Assembly (NCBI GenBank): GCA_050011755.1
Contig: JBEKIM010000356.1
Coordinates: 1-7,225 of the forward strand
Length of the DNA stretch: 7,225 bases
Direction of reading: 5' to 3'
Source of the DNA: Bog-159 sp050011755
GTDB lineage: Bacteria > Acidobacteriota > Terriglobia > Bryobacterales > Bryobacteraceae
A program made the translations under genes and the position numbers. The notes under the pieces were generated by a model. That model made no database searches, had not been told where the DNA came from, and saw nothing but the letters and a program-made list of their open reading frames with translations. Positions 1-6,797 of the stretch are shown here, one piece after another. How positions within the stretch are numbered: position 1 is the stretch's first letter; each line of letters starts with the position of its first letter.

Positions 1-5
1 GTCTG

Positions 6-644
6 GTGAATCCCCGGGCGGCGCAGAAACAAGTCGAGGACAAACTCATCCGGGACTTGCAGGTCTACTTAAAGGACTTGCTCGCCGAACCAGCGCGGCC
101 GAGTGTCCCGGTGCCGGCACCTAAACTGGCTCCTTTCCGGAACCTGGGGCCGAAAATTGCGCCGTGCTCTTCGGGCGCGGGACTGGCGGTATTCGATGCC
201 CTTCCAGCGCACCGACGCAATGCGCCCTCGATGCCTGCGCTCGCATTGCTCCCGCTGCCGGACGGCCCCGGAGCGTATCCCGGCTCGGGAAAGCAAGTCC
301 AACGCTGCCCGAGTTGCGGCTGGACGGACGTGCGCCGTTCCGCCGTTCACTACCCGAAGGATTATCTCCTCAGCATGGTGGGGTTAGTGCCTTACCGCTG
401 CCGGGTTTGTAGCGGCCGGTTTCATCGCGCGCGTCAGATCGCGCCCAGTCCCGGCGCAGTCAGCCCGGAGGTATCCAGCATGCCGTCCCGAACCTTGAAG
501 ATACCGGGGAACTTCTCCTCCCAGGGTTGGTTCGCCGCGGGAACGTACTCGCGCGCGTTGGCCTCTATGGCAGCCACGCCGGGGATGCGCGCCGCCAAGC
601 CGGCCGAATGGATCAGGGACGCACCCGGACACGTCAGATCCTGA
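6..644 (+). CDS. Zinc-ribbon-motif hypothetical protein, possibly 5'-partial, with long antisense 3' tail
   Basis: The frame is open from the window edge. The first visible start is GTG at 6, but no ribosome binding site can be seen, so the gene may begin outside the window. From the GTG it encodes 212 residues. The convincing part is residues 98-141: two CxxC knuckles, C101-P-S-C104 and C132-R-V-C135, about 27 residues apart, with an intervening DVRRS and an aromatic/Arg tail (PYRCRVC, GRFHR). This is the layout of small treble-clef or zinc-ribbon domains seen at the ends of acidobacterial proteins (family recollection). Residues 1-25 are charged and helix-like, and 30-95 are Pro/Ala-rich low complexity. 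From about residue 143 the frame lies antisense inside the enolase-like gene and shows nothing domain-like, so the ancestral protein probably ended near base 430 and its stop codon was lost. Function unknown; zinc binding is inferred from the cysteines. Reality of the whole 212-residue product is uncertain. Confidence 0.5.
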   Translation: MNPRAAQKQVEDKLIRDLQVYLKDLLAEPARPSVPVPAPKLAPFRNLGPKIAPCSSGAGLAVFDALPAHRRNAPSMPALALLPLPDGPGAYPGSGKQVQRCPSCGWTDVRRSAVHYPKDYLLSMVGLVPYRCRVCSGRFHRARQIAPSPGAVSPEVSSMPSRTLKIPGNFSSQGWFAAGTYSRALASMAATPGMRAAKPAEWIRDAPGHVRS

Positions 645-1867
645 ACGCATAGGAACATGCCGTGCTTCTGCCCGGCGGCGGCCATCAGCAGCACCTGGCT
701 CTGCCCTTTGCATGCCTTGAGCGCGGCGCCCGAATATCCCATTTCGCGCGCCAGCATGAGGCTCTCGATATCGGTGAGCGACTCATCGATAACGATGGGC
801 CGCAACCTGGCCGCGCGATGCATCCCGTTGGCGCGGTCGGCTTTCAGGTCGCGGGCGGTAGGCTGCTCCACGTATTGAATGCGATCGAAGCCCGCCGCGG
901 TGCGCTCTTTTAGCCGGTTCAGAAAGGCCAGCAGGTAGTCCACGTTGGGGCACTGCTCGTTGAAATCCAACGAATAGAGCCATTCCGCTACACCGCGCTC
1001 GCGCTGCGTTTCGGTAGTGGCGCGGTCGATGGCCACCACGCGCTCCAGGTCCCATGCGAGATCGTTGCCCGCCAGCTTGATCTTGATGCGCCGCAGCCCG
1101 TTATAGCGGATCCATTCAGGCAAAGTCTCCGGCAGTCCATCGGCAATGCGGCGGCGAATATCCGACGCCACGATGGGATCGGAAGCGCCCACGGAATGAT
1201 ACAGGGCCATCCGCGGGGTGGGCCGCGGCAGCACATACTGGCTCAGATACTCGCCCCGATACGCGGCGCCTAAGTAATGCGAGAGATCGTAAGGCATCGC
1301 GTCGCGGCCATATGTCAGGTAACTGCTCAGGCACAGCGCCTTGCCGTACGCATCGTGGATGGCGGCGTCGAACGGGCTGGCTGTCACCAGGGTGCACAGC
1401 TTGGGAATAGGTTCGGCCAGGCGCAAGTCCTTGGAAACGTCCGCGGCGGCTTTCAGATATTCAGGCTCCAGGGCGCAGTTGATGTCCACGGGATGGCCGG
1501 CTTCGGGATAGGCGCCGGTAATCCGGGCGATGCGTCCCGCCAGAGTTTTCATGGCGCCGAGGGTTGTATCGTAGGGCATCGCCTTCGACGGGAAAGACCA
1601 GGCATTGCCCATGGTCATCGATCCGAAACCGCGCGCTATCGCGCCGGAGTGGGTGCGGACCGCGCAATCGATGTTCAGCAGGGTCACCCGGTCCACGGTT
1701 TGCGCGCCAAAGCGATAGGGCGTGCGGTAGCGGAAGTCCTGGTAAGAGAAGCGCACATCCTCAATGCGGATGGCGGCCCTAGCCGCGCCGCGGCTGATGC
1801 CGAAAACGGCGGGCGCCAGGACGGCTGAACGAAGGAATGCGCGCCGGTACATATGCGACTCTGCCAT
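434..1867 (-). CDS. Tat-exported enolase-superfamily (mandelate racemase/muconate lactonizing enzyme-like) protein
   Basis: The product is 477 residues from ATG at 1867, chosen because an AGGA (1872-1875, read on the minus strand) sits 4 bases upstream. An ATG at 1852 would also keep the signal. Residues 7-31 form a twin-arginine signal: YRRAFLRS, a hydrophobic Ala/Val/Leu stretch, then GAARA before AIRIED. The enolase-superfamily barrel follows, with its expected catalytic stations: KxK at 262-264 (IKIKLAG), metal ligands D301 (SLDFNE), E334 (YVEQP) and D361 (VIDES), and a second base lysine at K384 or K387 (ALKACKG). This pattern is that of the muconate lactonizing enzyme/dipeptide epimerase/o-succinylbenzoate synthase subgroup, whose members abstract a proton alpha to a carboxylate with Mg2+ in the site. 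The substrate cannot be read from the sequence. Length exceeds the usual 350-400 residues because of the signal and extra N-terminal segments (about 90-230). The gene is divergent from the Cys/His-rich gene, with 21 bases between start codons, and its 3' end is overlapped antisense by the zinc-ribbon frame. Confidence 0.88.
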   Translation of the reverse strand: MAESHMYRRAFLRSAVLAPAVFGISRGAARAAIRIEDVRFSYQDFRYRTPYRFGAQTVDRVTLLNIDCAVRTHSGAIARGFGSMTMGNAWSFPSKAMPYDTTLGAMKTLAGRIARITGAYPEAGHPVDINCALEPEYLKAAADVSKDLRLAEPIPKLCTLVTASPFDAAIHDAYGKALCLSSYLTYGRDAMPYDLSHYLGAAYRGEYLSQYVLPRPTPRMALYHSVGASDPIVASDIRRRIADGLPETLPEWIRYNGLRRIKIKLAGNDLAWDLERVVAIDRATTETQRERGVAEWLYSLDFNEQCPNVDYLLAFLNRLKERTAAGFDRIQYVEQPTARDLKADRANGMHRAARLRPIVIDESLTDIESLMLAREMGYSGAALKACKGQSQVLLMAAAGQKHGMFLCVQDLTCPGASLIHSAGLAARIPGVAAIEANAREYVPAANQPWEEKFPGIFKVRDGMLDTSGLTAPGLGAI

Positions 1868-1888
1868 GGTATCCTGTTCGTCAACGGG

Positions 1889-2239
1889 ATGCACGCGAGG
1901 CTGATGGTTTGGTTCGCTTTGGTGCTGGTGCTCGCGAGGGTCCAGTGCGCGGGTTTCTGCAATCCGGAACCGCGCGGCCAGACGAACGCGCCTCCCTGTC
2001 ATCCACATCGGTCCGACCCAGGGAATCCAGATCCGGCCCCGTGTTCGCACTGCCTCGTGATGCATCAGGCGCCTGCCTCTTCCACTGCGCGAGCCGCACC
2101 CGCGGCGCCATCGCTCGACTGGATTGGCGTGCCTGCGGTCGCAATGCCATCGCGGCTGTCCGCGATGTGTAAAGAGGCGGCGCCGGCTCCATCCCCGCCC
2201 GGATTCGTCGATCTTTCCTCAGTCCTGCTCCGCATCTGA
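1889..2239 (+). CDS. Short exported Cys/His-rich protein, putative metal-binding
   Basis: From ATG at 1889 this encodes 116 residues. It has a short n-region (MHAR), a hydrophobic core LMVWFALVLVLA, and ends its leader around RVQCAGFC, so it should be exported; C20 or C24 might be a lipidation site, though no clean lipobox is seen. The mature part has C24, then PPCHPH (35-40) and PCSHCLVMH (51-59), giving clustered Cys, His and Met ligands. An Ala/Pro-rich linker follows, then a C-terminal SSVLLRI. I recall similar short acidobacterial proteins with PPCH and PCSH motifs and the same C-terminal ending, which supports a real gene; no named family is claimed. The start is uncertain: ATG at 1904 has GAGG 3 bases upstream and also leaves a leader, while ATG at 1853 would overlap the divergent gene. 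The outer-membrane-like gene follows after 65 bases, so the two are probably co-transcribed. Metal scavenging or sensing in the periplasm is inference from the ligands. Confidence 0.65.
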   Translation: MHARLMVWFALVLVLARVQCAGFCNPEPRGQTNAPPCHPHRSDPGNPDPAPCSHCLVMHQAPASSTARAAPAAPSLDWIGVPAVAMPSRLSAMCKEAAPAPSPPGFVDLSSVLLRI

Positions 2240-2263
2240 AGCGCTCGCGGTGAGTCGCGGCCC

Positions 2264-2277
2264 GGCAGGCGACTGCC
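2264..2277 (+). other. Small intercistronic stem-loop
   Basis: GGCAG, a GCGA loop and CTGCC form a perfect 5-bp stem with a GNRA-type tetraloop, 11 bases before the ribosome binding site of the next gene. No U-tract follows, so it is not an intrinsic terminator. In DNA this GC-rich, a 5-bp stem can occur by chance. A role in mRNA stability or in uneven expression of the two genes is speculation. Confidence 0.25.
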
Positions 2278-2288
2278 CGGTAAGTTGC

Positions 2289-2296
2289 GGGAGGAG
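2289..2296 (+). promoter_or_regulatory. Strong ribosome binding site that fixes the start at 2305
   Basis: GGGAGGAG lies 8 bases before ATG 2305. Another ATG at 2301 is four bases nearer, but it opens a frame that stops after four codons (ATG TAT GTT TCT TGA). The site therefore supports the start at 2305. It is the best Shine-Dalgarno match in the window and suggests high translation of the outer-membrane-like protein. Confidence 0.8.
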
Positions 2297-2304
2297 ACAC
2301 ATGT

Positions 2305-3564
2305 ATGTTTCTTGAGAAGACACTCTGTCTGAGTTGTATAGCCGGTGTGTCGCTGCTGGCGGCCACGCCGGTGAGCGCCGAGGATGCGGGCGGATATCTG
2401 ATGGGTCTGGCCTCGGGTACGTCCGTGAATCCCCGGTCGTCGCCCATGCCCATGACGATGACGCAAGCCGGGAATTGGAACGTCATGTTCATGGGGACGG
2501 CGTTCGTTTCCGATATTCAACAGTCCGGCCCGCGCGGCGGCGATAAGCTGTACTCGACGAACTGGTTCATGGCCTCGGCCGAGCATAGCGCCGGGGCGAA
2601 GGGCGCGTTCGAGACGGTTCTGATGCTCAGCCTGGAGCCGGCCACCGTTACGGACCGCCGCTATCCTTTGCTCTTTCAGACCGGCGAGACGGCTTATGGG
2701 CTGCCGCTGACGGATGCCCAACATCCACACAATTTCATCATGGCGCTGGGGTTCCACTACGCGTATCAAGTCGGCGAGCACACGATTCTGGATGTGTACG
2801 CAGCGCCCGTCGGCGACCCGGCGCTGGGTCCGACGGCATTCCCGCACCGCGACTCGGCCGCGGAATTCCCGGAAGCGCCGATCTCGCACCATTGGCAGGA
2901 TTCCACGCACATCGCCGACGACGTGGTGACGATGGGAATCTCGCACCGGAAAATCAAGCTGGAGGCCAGCGGTTTCCATGGCGCGGAGCCGGGAGAGAAC
3001 CGCTGGATCATCCAGGCGGGCGCGATCGACTCGTGGGCAGGACGGTTGTGGTTCTTTCCGTCGGAGAATTGGGCGGCACAGGTTTCGGCCGGCCGGCTGG
3101 CGCATCCGGAAGCGCTGGAGCCTGGAGACCAAGTGCGGCTGACCGCGTCGCTGGCTTACAGCCGGCCGATGTCCGGCGGGGCCTGGTCGTCGAGCCTGAT
3201 CTGGGGCCGGAATCACTCCACCGCGACGTTGCGGAACTTGAACTCGTACCTGGCCGAGACGGTGCTGCCGATTCGCCGCGGAAACTGGCTTACGGGCCGG
3301 TTCGAGATGGTGGACAAGGATGAACTGTTTGCGGGCCAGCCTGACCTTGAACAGCAACTCGACCTGCTATATGGCAGCACTTTCCGGATTGGAGCGTATA
3401 CCGCGGGCTTCACGCGCGATGTGGAAGTCATCCGGGGCATCCAGACCGGGGTAGGCGTCAACTTCACCGCCTATACGCTGCCCGCGGCGATTAAGCCGTT
3501 TTATGGCAATCGCCCGGTGGGCGGGAATGTGTTTATCCGGCTGCGGCTCAAGGGCGCGCGGTGA
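2305..3564 (+). CDS. Exported, probably outer-membrane beta-barrel protein with His/Met motifs; possible metal-resistance accessory
   Basis: The product is 419 residues with a Sec signal peptide: MFLEK, hydrophobic core, cleavage likely after TPVSA (residue 25). The mature chain has alternating amphipathic segments with many aromatic residues (for example GNWNVMFMG, LWFFPSENW, SSSLIWGRNH) and a basic beta-like C-terminus, all consistent with an outer-membrane barrel. Distinctive motifs are PMPMTM (47-52), DAQHPHNF (137-144) and SHHWQDSTHIADD (194-206), then EPGENRW and LAHPEALEPGDQ. I recall acidobacterial and related proteins with these exact motifs, annotated as hypothetical and often near copper or heavy-metal genes; that context is memory, not a search result. 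The conserved His and Met residues could bind Cu or another soft metal. Its partner is the Cys/His-rich exported protein just upstream. No terminator is visible at its 3' end, where the next gene's stop on the other strand is 2 bases away. Existence as a gene is very sure; function is not. Confidence 0.88.
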   Translation: MFLEKTLCLSCIAGVSLLAATPVSAEDAGGYLMGLASGTSVNPRSSPMPMTMTQAGNWNVMFMGTAFVSDIQQSGPRGGDKLYSTNWFMASAEHSAGAKGAFETVLMLSLEPATVTDRRYPLLFQTGETAYGLPLTDAQHPHNFIMALGFHYAYQVGEHTILDVYAAPVGDPALGPTAFPHRDSAAEFPEAPISHHWQDSTHIADDVVTMGISHRKIKLEASGFHGAEPGENRWIIQAGAIDSWAGRLWFFPSENWAAQVSAGRLAHPEALEPGDQVRLTASLAYSRPMSGGAWSSSLIWGRNHSTATLRNLNSYLAETVLPIRRGNWLTGRFEMVDKDELFAGQPDLEQQLDLLYGSTFRIGAYTAGFTRDVEVIRGIQTGVGVNFTAYTLPAAIKPFYGNRPVGGNVFIRLRLKGAR

Positions 3565-3566
3565 GG

Positions 3567-5804
3567 CTACCGCGGTCTCAGCGTAATGGAGAAGTTCCCG
3601 CCCGCATTTGGATCCGGCAACGCTCCAGCGACCAGGGGCTTGACCCCGGCCAGGTTCATCAGCGCGACCATGGAGGGCTTCAGGAAGTAAGTGGGAAATG
3701 CGACCTCGTTACGGATCATGCCGGCTATGGCTTCAAACATCTCTTCGTACTGCTCGTCGGTGTCCACGCCGGGAAGATCCGCGATCAACTGCTTCAGGCT
3801 GTCGCAGAAGTTCATGAATTCCTGCCCAGCTAAGATGTACGCCTGTACTTTCATGCGGTCCAACGTATCCGCGGGCGGGTAGTCCGGCGGCCAGTGTTGT
3901 CCGTTGGTGTTACCCTGGCTGAGGCGGTCTCCCGGCTTGTTCTGGCCGAGCGGATCGTTCACGGCACGGTTGAACGCCAGCCAATCCTCATATTTCCCGA
4001 ACTTCTGCTCGAAGACTTGGGCCACAGTGTCAACCGGTCCAATCACCGCAATCACAGCCTGCACGAACTGCTCGTAATTGCGTTTGTCCCGCAGGTGCGG
4101 TTCCGCCGGAGGTTTTCCATTCAGATCATCGTCGGAGGCGATCGCGCTCAGTTGCGCCGTGTCTACATCAAGCGTGAACTGGACGGTCCCCTTGGGGTGC
4201 CGGGCGATGTAATCCCGTATGGAGCTCGAGACGTTGGCTAAGCCAAAGGCGGCCATGGTACGCATGCTCTCATCGAAGGCGGAGGCATTGTTGCGATCGG
4301 TGAAGATGGCGTTCAGACGCACATCGATATCCGAGACAGCCGTGGACAGGGTCACATTCCGGCATTGCGCAATGAAGTACAGATCGGCTTCGCGCTCTTT
4401 CCCGAATAGTCCGGAGATCGACTTGACGCCCGCGGTCTTGCGAATCTGGAATGTGCGGGATCCGAGATACGTGATGTCGGTCTTCTGGACGTACGTGACG
4501 ACGTCCTGGAAGCGCAACAAATCGAAGAACTGCAGATTGAGTCCCGCGCTCCGGGTGTAGAGCTGTTCGACGAACGACTGTGGGTCGAGAGTCACGCCGG
4601 GCATAGTAAGGGCTGTGGCATAATCGCCGCCCATCGCCACGTCATAGGCGCCGGTGCCCACACTAAAGTCAAAGTTGTAAACGAATAGGGCGGTGTTCTC
4701 GCGGCTCCGGGACTGAGTCAGTTCCAGGGCGATCTTTTGACCGTTGGCCTTGGCAAGCAACTTATTCACCGAGGTGTTGATCTCATCCGTGGCGTCGCCC
4801 GCTACGGCGGCGAGCTTGTTGCCAAGAGTGCTTCCGTTGGTGCCCGAGAAGAATCCTTGCGCGGCTTTCTGTGTTTCGGTTTTGACCGTCGCGGCATCCG
4901 TCTGAAACTTCGCGCCGGCGCTCAAGGTGACCCCAAAGCTCTCGGTAGTGGAGAAACCGGAGGTGTCCTTGCGCAACAGATAGAGTGTGGCGCCAGCGGC
5001 GGTCCGGCCCGTGACCACGCGGAATGCGTCGTCGTGGGTGTACTGCAGCTTGAATCCCGCGCCCACCTGGTAAGATGGCTTGGCGGAAATCACCTCGTTG
5101 CCGGTACGGGTCGCAAAAGATGCTCTGACCTCGCCGTGGCTTCGACCGCCGAAAAACGTCCCGGAGAAGCCGTAAGTGGCGCCGAATCCCAGGGCCAGCT
5201 TGCCGATGAATTCGAAGTCTACGTAGTCGCCGGCAGGCAGGTTCGCAATGCTATCGGCATGGAACGGCAAGACGAAGCTTGAGAAGGCCTGGCTGATGGC
5301 ATCGCGCAGCACTACGGCAGGGCCGACGCGGTAATAGTTGGCCACGTGGAACTGGTCGTTAGTGGAAATGCTGCCGCTGACGCCCAGGTTTCCGGAACTC
5401 CACTTGGCGCCCGCATCGACCGCCAGGGAGCACTCGAGCGCAATGCCGACATAATAGCTATCGGCCGGGGCCTTGACTGGCGTGTCCTTGGCATCCTCGC
5501 CGACGGCGTAGCTGAAGAGCGTGCCTCCGGGCTGGATGATGCTGAGCGTGCAGGTCGCCGTGGGTTTGACCGACAGTGTGATGCCAACGGCCTGTGAGAT
5601 TTTCCAGCTTGGCGCGAAGCTGAAGCTGAAGTTGGTGGAAACCGAGCCCGGGGGAACGTCCGCTATCCGGGAATCCAGATAGTGCGCCACTAACGAGCTC
5701 AGGCTGACAATGCTATCGACGCCGGGTTTCAGGTATTTTGAAAGGTCGCCTTTTGCGGCCACCTCCACGGCGCCAATCGAGCCGAGATCAAGTTTTAAGG
5801 GCAT
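3567..5804 (-). CDS. Large unrecognised protein, beta-rich with helical C-terminal region
   Basis: The product is 745 residues from ATG at 5804, set by an AAGGAG 6 bases upstream. I do not recognise a family. No signal peptide or hydrophobic membrane helix is seen. Residues 1-45 include short helices (KPGVDSIVSLSSLVAHYL). Residues about 55-300 are rich in alternating polar/apolar strands with Gly and aromatics (NFSFSFAPSW, KLALGFGATYGFSG, VGAGFKLQY, FGVTLSAGAKF), like stacked beta-hairpins. Two stretches, LAVDAGAKW (127-135) and VTLSAGAKF (292-300), resemble each other and may be internal repeats. About 305-365 is Lys/Ala/Thr-rich and helical, with more strands at 370-390 and 440-555. Residues about 575-735 are helical with acidic patches (DTDEQYEEMFEAIAGM), and the chain ends in NFSITLRPR. 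It lies 69 bases downstream of the secreted hydrolase and may share its transcript. It could be a cytoplasmic structural protein or one exported by a non-Sec route; neither is shown. Confidence 0.85.
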   Translation of the reverse strand: MPLKLDLGSIGAVEVAAKGDLSKYLKPGVDSIVSLSSLVAHYLDSRIADVPPGSVSTNFSFSFAPSWKISQAVGITLSVKPTATCTLSIIQPGGTLFSYAVGEDAKDTPVKAPADSYYVGIALECSLAVDAGAKWSSGNLGVSGSISTNDQFHVANYYRVGPAVVLRDAISQAFSSFVLPFHADSIANLPAGDYVDFEFIGKLALGFGATYGFSGTFFGGRSHGEVRASFATRTGNEVISAKPSYQVGAGFKLQYTHDDAFRVVTGRTAAGATLYLLRKDTSGFSTTESFGVTLSAGAKFQTDAATVKTETQKAAQGFFSGTNGSTLGNKLAAVAGDATDEINTSVNKLLAKANGQKIALELTQSRSRENTALFVYNFDFSVGTGAYDVAMGGDYATALTMPGVTLDPQSFVEQLYTRSAGLNLQFFDLLRFQDVVTYVQKTDITYLGSRTFQIRKTAGVKSISGLFGKEREADLYFIAQCRNVTLSTAVSDIDVRLNAIFTDRNNASAFDESMRTMAAFGLANVSSSIRDYIARHPKGTVQFTLDVDTAQLSAIASDDDLNGKPPAEPHLRDKRNYEQFVQAVIAVIGPVDTVAQVFEQKFGKYEDWLAFNRAVNDPLGQNKPGDRLSQGNTNGQHWPPDYPPADTLDRMKVQAYILAGQEFMNFCDSLKQLIADLPGVDTDEQYEEMFEAIAGMIRNEVAFPTYFLKPSMVALMNLAGVKPLVAGALPDPNAGGNFSITLRPR

Positions 5805-5810
5805 AGGGAA

Positions 5811-5816
5811 CTCCTT
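5811..5816 (-). promoter_or_regulatory. Ribosome binding site for the 745-residue protein
   Basis: On the minus strand AAGGAG is followed by TTCCCT and ATG at 5804, a 6-base spacing. An in-frame TTG at 5819 would extend the protein by five residues, but the extension is made of the Shine-Dalgarno sequence itself, so the ATG is preferred. Confidence 0.8.
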
Positions 5817-5873
5817 CAATTGTATAAGCGCGGCCGACGCACGGAAAGGGACAGTGATGCGCCCCGATACGCC

Positions 5874-6797
5874 TTACTTCAGTTTTCCGGCGGCGAAGAG
5901 GACGGACTTTTCCAAGGCGTCGAGGGCGGAATCGAAGAGGGCTTCGCCTTGCGGTAGATCGGGCCGCTTCTGGCCCTGCGGTCCCAGGCAGAAGTCGTGG
6001 TAGCCGCCTTCATAGATGTCCAGACGCACGGATTTGCCGGCGGCGGCGAGGGCGTCGTGCAGCATAATGGCGATCGGCATGAGGCGGTCGGCGGTGCCCA
6101 CCAGAATCAGGACCGGGCTGCGGACCGGCTCGATGTTCTTGCGGGAAATTTCGGGATCGGGCTTCAGGTTTTTGAGGGCATCTGGATTCGGGGGCGTCCC
6201 GGGCGGGGGCATCTGGATGCCGAGGAACCACATCACGGCGGGCGCGCCCACGATGGCGGCGTGTACCGGAACCCTGGAAACCAGGTTCATCACCAGGTTG
6301 CCTCCCAGGCTCACGCCATAGAGGTTGATGCGGTCCGGGTCGACGTAAGGCAGCGCCTTGATGTAGTCAATGACCGCGAGGCCGTCGTCAATGGAAGTGA
6401 CCATGCCGTTGGCGGAGGGGGCGGATGTCAGGTTCATGTTTCCTCCTCGATAGTCGGCCACGGCGACGACGTAGCCTTCCTGCAGGAAGCGTTCCCAGAC
6501 GGGACCGCCCCAGTCGCCGTGCGACCAGCCGACGAGTTGTTCCATGCCGCGGCCGCCGGGCGCGCCGTGAAAGATAATCATGGCGGGATAGCGGCCATCA
6601 CCCTTGGGCTTGCGGATCGCCGCCGCGATGTAGAGACCATCTTTCGATTTAATGTAGGTCTGCTGGACGGGCGAGTCCGCCTGGCTGACAACATGGATGT
6701 ATTTTTCGTGAGGCAGCGGCGTGGTGCTGCCGGGATTGTGATGGATCTCCGCCGACGCGAGGGCCGCACAAATCAGACAAAGGAATGCGATGCGCAT
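5874..6797 (-). CDS. Secreted alpha/beta hydrolase (dienelactone hydrolase/prolyl-oligopeptidase-like fold)
   Basis: The product is 307 residues. Residues 1-16 are a short Sec signal (MRIAFLCLICAALASA, cleavage before EIHH). The alpha/beta-hydrolase fold follows: an oxyanion-loop type HGAPGG at 77-82, DYRGGN at 115-120, a nucleophile elbow GVSLGG at 161-166 with S163, acid D237 in VGTADRLMP, and H267 in GGYHDF. All three catalytic residues are therefore present at the right spacing. A Pro-rich insertion (about 192-220, MPPPGTPPNP) between strand 6 and the acid probably forms a lid. Such enzymes hydrolyse esters or peptides; this one most resembles S9-peptidase-like and dienelactone-hydrolase-like esterases, and the substrate cannot be told. 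Export suggests action in the periplasm or outside. The ATG has only a weak AAGG very close to it, so translation may be modest or coupled to the upstream gene. It starts 35 bases after the HflX stop on the same strand. Confidence 0.88.
   Translation of the reverse strand: MRIAFLCLICAALASAEIHHNPGSTTPLPHEKYIHVVSQADSPVQQTYIKSKDGLYIAAAIRKPKGDGRYPAMIIFHGAPGGRGMEQLVGWSHGDWGGPVWERFLQEGYVVAVADYRGGNMNLTSAPSANGMVTSIDDGLAVIDYIKALPYVDPDRINLYGVSLGGNLVMNLVSRVPVHAAIVGAPAVMWFLGIQMPPPGTPPNPDALKNLKPDPEISRKNIEPVRSPVLILVGTADRLMPIAIMLHDALAAAGKSVRLDIYEGGYHDFCLGPQGQKRPDLPQGEALFDSALDALEKSVLFAAGKLK

Noticed and set aside
1277..1828. Plus-strand open frame of 183 codons opposite the enolase-like gene
   Set aside because: Antisense to the conserved N-terminal half of a well-supported enzyme gene; no leader, domain or ribosome binding site.
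1868..2065. Upstream in-frame extension of the enolase-like gene to a start at 2065 (66 more residues)
   Set aside because: The extension is Arg/His-rich shadow sequence opposite the Cys/His-rich gene, has no family resemblance, and would bury the Tat leader internally.
2065..3357. Long minus-strand open frame (430 codons) opposite the outer-membrane-like gene
   Set aside because: Arg/His/Gln-rich composition typical of antisense frames in GC-rich DNA; the plus strand here has a signal peptide, a strong ribosome binding site and recognisable motifs.
3569..3576. ACCGCGGT palindrome at the convergent junction as a terminator or operator
   Set aside because: Eight bases of self-complementary GC-rich sequence without loop or U-tract; expected by chance.
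5805..5819. TTG start at 5819 for the large unknown protein
   Set aside because: The extra codons are the Shine-Dalgarno sequence AAGGAG itself, correctly spaced from ATG 5804.
5820..5830. TATACA as a -10 box for the large unknown gene
   Set aside because: It lies almost on the ribosome binding site and has no -35-like hexamer at the right distance.
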